Origin: Patescibacteria group bacterium
GTDB taxonomy: Bacteria; Patescibacteriota; Minisyncoccia; Minisyncoccales; GWA2-38-27
Reading direction: 5' to 3'
DNA length: 33,618 bases
Assembly (NCBI GenBank): GCA_018830125.1
Contig: JAHJSY010000004.1
Coordinates: 1-33,618, forward strand
In this document: piece by piece, positions 9,238-17,128 of the stretch
Layout: each line of letters begins with the position of its first letter
Position numbering within the stretch: position 1 is the first letter of the stretch
The notes under the pieces: model-generated
The model's input: the letters and a program-made list of their open reading frames with translations, nothing else
Database searches by the model: none
Told to the model about the DNA's origin: nothing
Translations under genes and position numbers: made by a program

Positions 9238-9923
9238 ATGGACAATGATCTTAAGAAGAATTTTAAAAGAACTGCTAGAGAATATTGTGGGACTGAATTA
9301 GTTCATGGTGTGCCTCATATAGAACGAATGTTGAAGAATTTTAGAAAAATTACAGCAGAAGGAGATAATCAAAAAATATTAGATGCTGTAGAGCTTGCGA
9401 TTATACTCCATGATATAGGAAAAAAATTTGAAACATCGGAGAAAAGACATGGATTGATATCTAAAGAAATTTTGAATAGCGAAAAATATAAAAATACTTT
9501 TCGAGAAATAAAATACCAAACTACGAATGGATAGAATATGCTATTTATGGTCATGATAATGTGATAGAGATAGGGAAGCTCAAGAGCATGGAAAAACCTA
9601 AAGAAATTTGCTTAGCTTTATTGTTAGCTCTAGATAATATGGACGCGATTGGTAAAATAGGAGTTCATAGAGATTTTCAAAATATGAAGGATAAGGGAAA
9701 CGATTTAGATAGCTTTTTGGCTTTTTTGAAAAAAAACAATTCCTTTGTTAATGGCAATGTTTCTCGATTGCAGAAAATTCAAAAAATAAACGTAGAAAAA
9801 TTACTTAAAGAATACAAAACTCTTAAAACCGAACAAGCAGATTACATTTCAAGATTAGAAAAAGGAAATTTGAAAATAAAAGATGAGGATATCAAGAAAT
9901 ATTTAGAAATAAAAAACAAATAA
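9238..9923 (+). pseudogene. HD-domain hydrolase, frameshifted in an A run near 9510
   Basis: VHGVPHIERML...LAIILHDIGKKFE; frame 9238-9534 continues in another frame as IPNYEWIEYAIYGHDNVIEIGKLKSMEKPKEICLALLLALDNMD. Confidence 0.72.
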
Positions 9924-9948
9924 ATTTATGGAAGACGACGGGGGCGTT

Positions 9949-9988
9949 AAAGCCAAGCTTCCTACTGCGGTGAGAAGCTTGGCTTTTT
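9949..9988 (+). terminator. Rho-independent terminator after the RM locus
   Basis: AAAGCCAAGCTTC ... GAAGCTTGGCTTT perfect 13-bp stem plus T run. Confidence 0.85.
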
Positions 9989-10040
9989 GACGACGACGAC
10001 GGACCTCCGACGACGAAATTTAAGTGGCCTGGCTTGTTAA

Positions 10041-11612
10041 TTATAGACCAAGTTTATAAGTAGTGGAACCATTTAAGAGATAAATTGTTTGACCTGTGGG
10101 GGAGATATCTATATCTTTTAGATTGTTGAATTTAGAGCTTTGGATTTGTTTTATAATCTCCCCATCTTTTTTATCAATAATAATAACTCTGTTGTTGGTT
10201 GGTTCTAATAGGTAGATGTTAGAAGCATTCTTTGCTGTTTTTATTAATGTGATGTTCTTTATATTCGGATAAATATCTATTATTATAATTCTCTGATATA
10301 GTCCAGAGTGATAAACAGAGATTGAATTATCTGAATTTAAAATATAAACAGATCCATCAACAGCTATGGACTTCGGATTTTCGCAGTCCATTTTATCTTT
10401 TAACCACTTTTCGGCAGAGCCCCAATTATTTTTACTTAAATACGAATACTTAACAATTTGGCAATTTTCTTTATCTAAAAAGTAAAGATTAGAAAGATAC
10501 GAAGTAAATATATCAGATGGAGAATCAAAACCTTCTGGCAAAGTGGAGGAGGAAAATAATTCCGAGTCGGAAACAGTAATTTCAGGATTTTCAATAGTTT
10601 CTAATTTATCTGGCTCTCTTGGGTCTTGTTCAACAAAATCTCCAGAAACCCCAGCGTTATCATTTATTTTTTCAGGAGCTCTTTTAAATAAATAGAATCC
10701 GACGAGTAAAACTAAGATAAATCCAATAATTGGAACTATTTTATTTTTATTATAAAAATTATTTTTGAAACTCTCCACTATTTGATTATTGGTCTTAATT
10801 GGAATTTTAATTTTAGGTAATTTGGGTGCTTTTAACAACTTTGGTAGTTTCGGTAGTTTTAACTTAAAAATACTTAACATAGATTTCTTGGTATTGTTTC
10901 GGAAGAAAACAGGGCCTCTAGCTTCCTTCTCTTGTTTTGATGTTAGGGCTACTAGAAAGCATACTCCAGAAATCTTTGTCCCTGGTCCTTTATCAAAAAG
11001 AGAATGCGGAATGATTTTTTTTATATTCTTTGAATCAATATCTTTTGATTGAACAAATTTATTTAAGATATTTTCTTCTTGAAAGAAATTAAATATCTCT
11101 TTTGTTAATATTAATATTCTATCGTTTTCAAGTAATTTTCCCGAAACAACATTGAAGAATATCTTTAATGGGTAAGGATCAATTTCTTGAATTTCTAGAT
11201 TTTTCCCGATGTCAATTATCTGACCTCCTCTTAACAAAAGAATTTTTAAATCACCAGTTTTAGTAAAAGTTAGATCGAGGTTGTTCAAGGAAATAATAGC
11301 AAAATTGAAATTTCCTAGCCATGCGACATTCTCTTTTTTTACTTCTTCTGCTAAAAATTCATTTGCTTTTTTGGAAGCATGTGAGAGGGCTTTTTCTGGT
11401 GATTTTATAGATAAACTATAATAGTTCTTTTTGAATACTTCGGTAATGTTGTTTAATAATAGCGAGCTTGAAGAAACAGAATTTTGGAGTTCTCCAACAA
11501 CATATAAATTGCCAAGTTTTTTCTCATAACTACTTTCTGGTTCATAAACAAAACTATCAAAGATCTTGCCTTCTTTTAATTTGGGATTAAAGTGAAATTC
11601 AAATATCTGCAT
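10041..11612 (-). CDS. PP2C/PPM-like protein with TM helix and C-terminal beta-propeller-like region
   Basis: PEKALSHASKKANEFL...FAIISLNNLDLTFTKTGDLKILLLRGGQI resembles PPM; TM VPIIGFILVLLVGFYLF; repeat-like C-terminus. Start MQIFEFHFN (11612) lies 6 nt after TATAAT. Confidence 0.6.
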   Translation of the reverse strand: MQIFEFHFNPKLKEGKIFDSFVYEPESSYEKKLGNLYVVGELQNSVSSSSLLLNNITEVFKKNYYSLSIKSPEKALSHASKKANEFLAEEVKKENVAWLGNFNFAIISLNNLDLTFTKTGDLKILLLRGGQIIDIGKNLEIQEIDPYPLKIFFNVVSGKLLENDRILILTKEIFNFFQEENILNKFVQSKDIDSKNIKKIIPHSLFDKGPGTKISGVCFLVALTSKQEKEARGPVFFRNNTKKSMLSIFKLKLPKLPKLLKAPKLPKIKIPIKTNNQIVESFKNNFYNKNKIVPIIGFILVLLVGFYLFKRAPEKINDNAGVSGDFVEQDPREPDKLETIENPEITVSDSELFSSSTLPEGFDSPSDIFTSYLSNLYFLDKENCQIVKYSYLSKNNWGSAEKWLKDKMDCENPKSIAVDGSVYILNSDNSISVYHSGLYQRIIIIDIYPNIKNITLIKTAKNASNIYLLEPTNNRVIIIDKKDGEIIKQIQSSKFNNLKDIDISPTGQTIYLLNGSTTYKLGL

Positions 11613-11697
11613 AAGTATATTATACATTATATAATTTCAGAAAGTTTTTAACAAGGGGATTGTTGGTTAAATTTGTTTTACAAGGTATAATGTATTA

Positions 11698-12075
11698 ATG
11701 AGTATATTTTTAGAAGCTTTTACTTGGCAGTTTTTTGATGTTCCTCTGTGGATAATTAGGACCTGGAAGAATTTTCTTTTGTTCGGCTTGAATTATTTTT
11801 CAGTCCCTACGCTTTTGAGAACGTATTTTTCTTATTGGAGAAAATATCATTCTTCTTATGGTGGTGCTTTTGACTTTTGGAAAAACTTTGAAACATTTGT
11901 TTTTAATTCAATGTCCCGTATTATCGGTGCAATTTTAAGAACTTTCTTTATAATTGCCGGTACAATATTAGAACTAGTCATATTTATAACAGGTTTTTTA
12001 GTTTTTATTATTTGGTTCCTGTCACCGTTTTTATTATTAGCATGTCTAGTTTCCGGCATATATTTATTATTATGA
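11698..12075 (+). CDS. Hypothetical multi-pass membrane protein
   Basis: Hydrophobic ORF; TATAAT 6 nt before ATG; ATGA overlap with the next gene. Confidence 0.65.
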   Translation: MSIFLEAFTWQFFDVPLWIIRTWKNFLLFGLNYFSVPTLLRTYFSYWRKYHSSYGGAFDFWKNFETFVFNSMSRIIGAILRTFFIIAGTILELVIFITGFLVFIIWFLSPFLLLACLVSGIYLLL

Positions 12076-14579
12076 ATTTTAATGTAAAAAGAACGAAGAT
12101 ATATTCTGCGGTTAGGTGGGAGAGAGTTTTATTTTTGAGATTTATCGGTGCTTTAAAGAAAATATTATTTATTTTCTTTATTTTGGTGCTTCTAGTGTTT
12201 ATTTATGGATTTGTTCCTGGTAATTTTTCTGAAGAAACAAGTAGATCTTTATTGGGAATTTCAATAATTTTACTAACTTTATTCTTTTTAGTTTGTGTTA
12301 AATTAAGTTTTTTTGAGAATAAACTTAAAAAACCCAAGCTAAAAATAACTCTCCATGAAGCTGTCTTGGATCCAAAAAGATATAACTTGGCTGAATTCTT
12401 GAGTTTTGAATCAGCTAAAGCGGTTGGTAAAGCAACAAACAGGGGCCCTTCATCTGCCTATCTTTTTTATTTTATTCTTAAAGATAATCCTAAGCTTAAT
12501 TTCATATTCTCTCGTCTTTTATTAGATATAAACGATGTTAAAAAAGAACTAAGAACTTGTTTTAAATCCGATGATTCCGAAAGCTTTGAAAAGGTAATTA
12601 TTAAATCGTTTGATATCGCAGTAGATAAAAAACATGAAAGAGTTGAGATTAACGATATGTTATCAGCCCTAGCCGAGATAGACTCAGTTTTTAAAAATAT
12701 TCTATTAATGAATAAGCTTAAAAAGAGCGATATTGATAGCTTAATTTTATGGTTAGAGAATATTGAAGAAAAAAAAGAACTAAAGAGAAGGTTTTGGGAA
12801 TACGAAAATTTAGCCAAGAATGGGACATTGGCCAAAGAATGGACGGCTGGTTACACAATAACCTTGAATAAATATTCAAGAGATATAACGAACTCTATAA
12901 GGAAAAAGGATTTAGATTTTATTGGACATGAGAAAGAAGTGGAAATTATAGAAAGAGTTTTGTCTCGAGGAGAGATTAACAATGTTTTACTTGTTGGAGA
13001 AGAGGGAACCGGAAAGAAAAGTATGATTTACGCATTGTCTCAGAAAAGTTTATTGGGTAAAAGTTTGATAGGAGTGAATTATAAAAGATTTATTGAATTA
13101 GATGTGCCAGCCCTACTTGCTCAACTTGAAAGCTCAGAGGATGTGGAGTCCGTTTTAGATAAGATTTTTAGCGAAATAGCTATGGCTGGTAATATTATTT
13201 TAGTGATTGATGAAATTCATAACTATATTGGTCAAGATCCAAGACCAGGAGTTATTGATATTTCTGGGATTGTAGCTCCTTATTTAAAATTGCCCCAGTT
13301 TCAGGTTATAGGAATTACTAACTACGAAGGTCTTCATAGAAATATTGAAAAGAATATTTCTATTTTAAGTTTATTCAGCAAAGTAGAGGTTACTAGTATT
13401 TTGCCAGAAAAAACATTAATTCTTTTACAATATTTAACCTTTTCTCTAGAAGCTAAGCATAAAATATTTATTTCTTATCCGGCTATTAGAGAAATAATTA
13501 ATTTAACCGAAAAATACTTCCCCTCACTTCATTTTCCAGAAAAAGCTATAAACATTTTAGACGAAGTAGCTGTTTATACGGCTAGTTTGCCTGGAGAAAA
13601 AATTGTTTTACCAAAACATGTAGCTAAAGTTATTACCGAAAAAACAGAAGTTCCTGTTGGTGAAATTGAATCAAAGGAAAGAGAGATCCTACTTAATTTA
13701 GAGAACTTAATTCACAGAAGAATTATTAACCAAGTAGAAGCAGTTAAAGAAGTGTCAACCGCTCTAAGAAGAGCTAGGTCAGATGTAACAGTCAGGAAGG
13801 GACCTATGGGAACCTTTTTGTTTCTTGGTCCTACTGGAGTAGGAAAGACGGAGACCTGTAAGGCCTTGGCTTATTATTATTTTGGATCAGAAAAAAAGAT
13901 AATCAGATTAGATATGTCGGAATTTCAAAGCATAGAAGATATTGGAAGGTTGATTGGCTCTGAAAAAGGAGTAGGAATTTTGACGACTCCTGTCAAAGAA
14001 AATCCCTTTTCTATAATTTTACTTGATGAACTTGAAAAAGCTCATCGTGATATTTTAAATTTATTCTTGCAAGTTTTAGATGAGGGGCACGTAACAGATG
14101 GCATGGGTCGCAAAATTAGTTTTAAAAACACAATTATTATTGCTACAAGTAATGCGGGTTATCAGATAATCTTAAAAGCATTAAAAGATAAGGAAGAATG
14201 GCAGGGAGTTAAACAAAAGATGCTGGATTATTTGTTTGAAAATAGAACATTTAGACCAGAGTTTATTAATCGTTTTGATGCTGTTGTTTTATTTAAGGCA
14301 TTAAGCAAAGAAAATCTTTTGGATATTGCTCAATTAATGCTTAATAGCCTTAAGAAAAATCTCATAGAAAAAGGCATTGATTTTACAATAACAGAAGAAT
14401 TAAAAGAAAAAATAGTTGAACTTGGCTATAGTCCCGTTTTCGGAGCTCGCCAGATGAGGAGAGTTATTCAAGATAAAGTAGAAAACGTCCTCGCTTCAGC
14501 CTTATTGTCTGAGCAACTTCCTCGTGGCACCAAGATTTCTTTAGATCCCCAAACCTTTGAATTAATTACCAATCCTTAA
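12072..14579 (+). CDS. Membrane-anchored ClpA/ClpB-like double-AAA+ ATPase
   Basis: N-terminal TM helices; D1 GEEGTGKKS and ILVIDEIHNY; D2 GPTGVGKTETCKAL, IILLDELEKAH and RPEFINRFDAVVLF. Confidence 0.88.
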   Translation: MNFNVKRTKIYSAVRWERVLFLRFIGALKKILFIFFILVLLVFIYGFVPGNFSEETSRSLLGISIILLTLFFLVCVKLSFFENKLKKPKLKITLHEAVLDPKRYNLAEFLSFESAKAVGKATNRGPSSAYLFYFILKDNPKLNFIFSRLLLDINDVKKELRTCFKSDDSESFEKVIIKSFDIAVDKKHERVEINDMLSALAEIDSVFKNILLMNKLKKSDIDSLILWLENIEEKKELKRRFWEYENLAKNGTLAKEWTAGYTITLNKYSRDITNSIRKKDLDFIGHEKEVEIIERVLSRGEINNVLLVGEEGTGKKSMIYALSQKSLLGKSLIGVNYKRFIELDVPALLAQLESSEDVESVLDKIFSEIAMAGNIILVIDEIHNYIGQDPRPGVIDISGIVAPYLKLPQFQVIGITNYEGLHRNIEKNISILSLFSKVEVTSILPEKTLILLQYLTFSLEAKHKIFISYPAIREIINLTEKYFPSLHFPEKAINILDEVAVYTASLPGEKIVLPKHVAKVITEKTEVPVGEIESKEREILLNLENLIHRRIINQVEAVKEVSTALRRARSDVTVRKGPMGTFLFLGPTGVGKTETCKALAYYYFGSEKKIIRLDMSEFQSIEDIGRLIGSEKGVGILTTPVKENPFSIILLDELEKAHRDILNLFLQVLDEGHVTDGMGRKISFKNTIIIATSNAGYQIILKALKDKEEWQGVKQKMLDYLFENRTFRPEFINRFDAVVLFKALSKENLLDIAQLMLNSLKKNLIEKGIDFTITEELKEKIVELGYSPVFGARQMRRVIQDKVENVLASALLSEQLPRGTKISLDPQTFELITNP

Positions 14580-14588
14580 TTTATCTAC

Positions 14589-14618
14589 TTGACAGGTATA
14601 CCGTATATGATATATAAT
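14589..14618 (+). promoter_or_regulatory. Putative TA promoter with palindromic operator
   Basis: TTGACA (14589-14594), 18 nt, TATAAT (14613-14618); TATAC-c-GTATA palindrome 14597-14607 between them. Confidence 0.45.
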
Positions 14619-14966
14619 GAAGACATAGAATATAAAGTAAAATTTTATAAAAATATCAAGACAAATAAAAGTCTTGTTTTAGAGTATATTGAAAAATTAA
14701 GAGACAAAGAACAATCAAAGATTTTTAAATATATTGAGGTTTTGCGGATAAACAAGGGATATTTAGATGAACCTTATTCAAAACATATTAAAGGGAAGAT
14801 TAGAGAATTAAGAGTCGATTTTGGGAAAAATAGACATAGGATTTTCTATTTTACATTTGTAGAACGAAATATAATTTTTCTTCATGCTTTTTTAAAAAAG
14901 ACGCCCAAAACACCAATTTCCGAAATAGAAAAAGCAGAAGAAAGCTATAGAAATATTTTAAAATAA
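14607..14966 (+). CDS. higB: RelE/HigB-family toxin (phage-derived Gp49-like)
   Basis: IEKLRDKEQSKIFKYIEVLRINKG...KHIKGKIRELRVDFGKNRHRIFYFTFVERNIIFLHAFLKKTPKTPISEIEKA. Confidence 0.87.
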   Translation: MIYNEDIEYKVKFYKNIKTNKSLVLEYIEKLRDKEQSKIFKYIEVLRINKGYLDEPYSKHIKGKIRELRVDFGKNRHRIFYFTFVERNIIFLHAFLKKTPKTPISEIEKAEESYRNILK

Positions 14967-14982
14967 TTAATTTAAGAAAAAC

Positions 14983-15288
14983 ATGGATAAAAAAAACAAA
15001 AAAACAATTGAATTTATTGATTTTGGAGAATATCTTGAAGAAAGATTAAAAAACCCTAAATTTAAAGAATATTATGACGAATATGGTAAACAATTTGAAA
15101 TTGCTTATCAGATCTTGCAATTACGTAAGAAAAGAAGAATGTCCCAAGCACAGTTAGCTAAGAAGATAGGTGCTAAGCAAAGTAATGTAGCTCGCATAGA
15201 AGCAGGTCAGCAAAATCTTACCACAGATACTCTTCAGAAAATAGCTACGGCTTTTAATCTTGATCTCAAAATAGAATTCGTAAAATAA
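14983..15288 (+). CDS. higA: HigA-like XRE antitoxin
   Basis: LRKKRRMSQAQLAKKIGAKQSNVARIEAGQQNLTTDTLQKIATAFNLDLKIEF directly downstream of the toxin. Confidence 0.88.
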   Translation: MDKKNKKTIEFIDFGEYLEERLKNPKFKEYYDEYGKQFEIAYQILQLRKKRRMSQAQLAKKIGAKQSNVARIEAGQQNLTTDTLQKIATAFNLDLKIEFVK

Positions 15289-15317
15289 AATCTAAAATTA
15301 AGAAGCTAGGTTTTTTA

Positions 15318-15351
15318 ATAGTGCCGCGTACTAGTTCGCGGTACTGTTTTT
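15318..15351 (+). terminator. Probable terminator after higBA
   Basis: agtgccgcg tactagtt cgcggtact followed by gttttt. Confidence 0.7.
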
Positions 15352-15373
15352 GTTTTGCACAGAGGGGTGTGCT

Positions 15374-15445
15374 CCGTAGAAGAAATTTGACTGGAATTTT
15401 CAAAGAAAATTCAACTTACCGAAGGCTGTCAAATTTTCTCTACGG
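15374..15445. repeat. Long imperfect inverted repeat with an inner palindrome
   Basis: CCGTAGAAGAAATTTGAC (15374-15391) / GTCAAATTTTCTCTACGG (15428-15445); inner GAATTTTC-aaa-GAAAATTC (15394-15412). Confidence 0.75.
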
Positions 15446-15494
15446 GGTGTGGATAAAGCTGTGGAAAACAGAGTGTTGACGATATCCCATGAAA

Positions 15495-15564
15495 TGGGGT
15501 ATAAAGAGTATGTAGTGGAGAATTGTGGATAACAGTGGGATAACTACTACTAATGGGGGATAAC
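15495..15564 (+). promoter_or_regulatory. 10-bp-phased G-rich boxes upstream of mraZ (candidate MraZ operator)
   Basis: TGGGG at 15495, GTGG at 15515, 15525 and 15535, GGGGG at 15555, all in one 10-bp phase; TTGACG (15476) / TATAAA (15500) promoter overlaps. Confidence 0.65.
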
Positions 15565-15568
15565 TACT

Positions 15569-16000
15569 ATGTTTACAGGTGAATATAAACACACAATAGA
15601 TACGAAGAAGAGATTATCTTTACCAGCTAAGTTTAGAAGAGAGCTTGGTAAAGATGTAATAATTACCAAAGGAATTGATAATTGTTTAGTTGTTTATTCA
15701 AAAAAAGAGGGGGAGGCCATGTTTAGTAAATTAGGCAATCTGCCCGAGAGCAAAGTGGAAGCAAGAAGCTTTGCTAGAATTAGATTGGCTGGTGCCGCAG
15801 ATCTAAACTTGGATAGCTTAGGAAGAATTCTTGTCCCAGATTATTTGAAAGAATACGCTGGTCTCAAAAAGAATGTCATAATTTGTGGATTGTTTAATAG
15901 ATTAGAAATTTGGGATGATAAGAAATGGGAGCTATACAGAAAAGGAATTGAAAAGAAGGTTGGGAATTTAGCATCAAAATTGGAAGAGCTAGGAATATAA
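15569..16000 (+). CDS. mraZ: MraZ transcriptional regulator
   Basis: MFTGEYKHTIDTKKRLSLPAKFRREL...LDSLGRILVPDYLKEYAGLKKNVIICGLFNRLEIWDDKKWELY. Confidence 0.96.
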   Translation: MFTGEYKHTIDTKKRLSLPAKFRRELGKDVIITKGIDNCLVVYSKKEGEAMFSKLGNLPESKVEARSFARIRLAGAADLNLDSLGRILVPDYLKEYAGLKKNVIICGLFNRLEIWDDKKWELYRKGIEKKVGNLASKLEELGI

Positions 16001-16830
16001 TGCATATACCTGTTCTTAAAAAACAAGTTTTGGAATATCTAAATCCTAAACCGAATGAAAATTTCATCGATTGTACAGCTAATGGTGGTGGTCATACTAA
16101 AGCCATTCTTGAAAAAGGAGCCAATGTTTTAGCCATAGAGCTAGATAGAGATATTTATAAAGAGTTAAGTTCTTTGAATCTAGATAGGGTTATTGCAGTT
16201 AATGATTCTTATATCAATTTAAAGAAGATTGCTGAAGAAAATAATTTTGGTTCAGTGAGTGGAATATTATTTGATTTAGGAATGTCTAGTTGGCAATTGG
16301 AAAATTCTGGTAGAGGATTTACATTTCAGAAAGATGAACCTTTAGATATGAGATATGATTTGGATGGTGATCTGACAGCTGAGCAAGTAGTTAATAGCTG
16401 GTCAGAATCTGAATTAATAGAAATTTTAGAAAAGTATGGTGAAGAAAGATTTGCTAAAAAAATCGTTAAAAATATTATTAAAAGTAGGCCGATTAAAACA
16501 ACATTTGATTTAGTAAAAGCAATTGGCGGAAAGCATGGAAAAATTCATCCAGCCACGAGAACATTTCAAGCATTAAGGATTGCGGTTAATAAAGAACTTA
16601 GTTCTTTGGAGAAGGTTTTGCCAGAGACATTGGAAGTTTTAGCTCCAGGAGGAAGATTGGTGGTGATTTCCTTTCATTCTTTAGAAGATAGAATCGTTAA
16701 GAACTTTTTTAAAAATTCAAAAACAAGCTTCGATATTTTAACTAAAAAACCAATAACAGGTTTATTGGAAGAAATTAAGAAAAATCCTCGTGCTAGAAGT
16801 GCTAAACTTAGGGCAGGAATAAAAATATGA
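16000..16830 (+). CDS. rsmH: 16S rRNA m4C1402 methyltransferase RsmH (MraW)
   Basis: MHIPVLKKQVLEYLNPKPNENFIDCTANGGGHTKAIL; LFDLGMSSWQLE; FHSLEDRIVKNFF; ARSAKLRAG. Confidence 0.96.
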   Translation: MHIPVLKKQVLEYLNPKPNENFIDCTANGGGHTKAILEKGANVLAIELDRDIYKELSSLNLDRVIAVNDSYINLKKIAEENNFGSVSGILFDLGMSSWQLENSGRGFTFQKDEPLDMRYDLDGDLTAEQVVNSWSESELIEILEKYGEERFAKKIVKNIIKSRPIKTTFDLVKAIGGKHGKIHPATRTFQALRIAVNKELSSLEKVLPETLEVLAPGGRLVVISFHSLEDRIVKNFFKNSKTSFDILTKKPITGLLEEIKKNPRARSAKLRAGIKI

Positions 16831-17120
16831 TGATAAAGATTAATTTTAAATGGGTTGGTGTTCTGGGGACGATAGCTTTGCTTTCACTCTTGGTTTTTTA
16901 TGTCTATCAGATTAATGCTGAAACATCAGAGAAATTTTCTGTTCAAGATTATCAAAAAAGAATATCAGAAATTTCAAAAGAAAATAAGAACTTAGAAATT
17001 AATTCTGCTCAAGCAAATTCTTTAGATAATATTGCTCAAGCGATAGAGGGGCTTGAATTTGAAGAAGCAGGGGAAATACATTATATCCAAGTGTTAGAAG
17101 CACAAGTTGTAACTAGATAG
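16827..17120 (+). CDS. FtsL-like small bitopic cell-division protein
   Basis: Position between rsmH and ftsI; one N-terminal TM then a coiled-coil-like stretch. Confidence 0.6.
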   Translation: MMIKINFKWVGVLGTIALLSLLVFYVYQINAETSEKFSVQDYQKRISEISKENKNLEINSAQANSLDNIAQAIEGLEFEEAGEIHYIQVLEAQVVTR

Positions 17121-17128
17121 GGGAAATT

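Noticed and set aside
15440-15568. Replication origin at the DnaA-box-like cluster
   Set aside because: No dnaA/dnaN nearby, only two perfect boxes, and no evident AT-rich unwinding region; promoter function is more economical.
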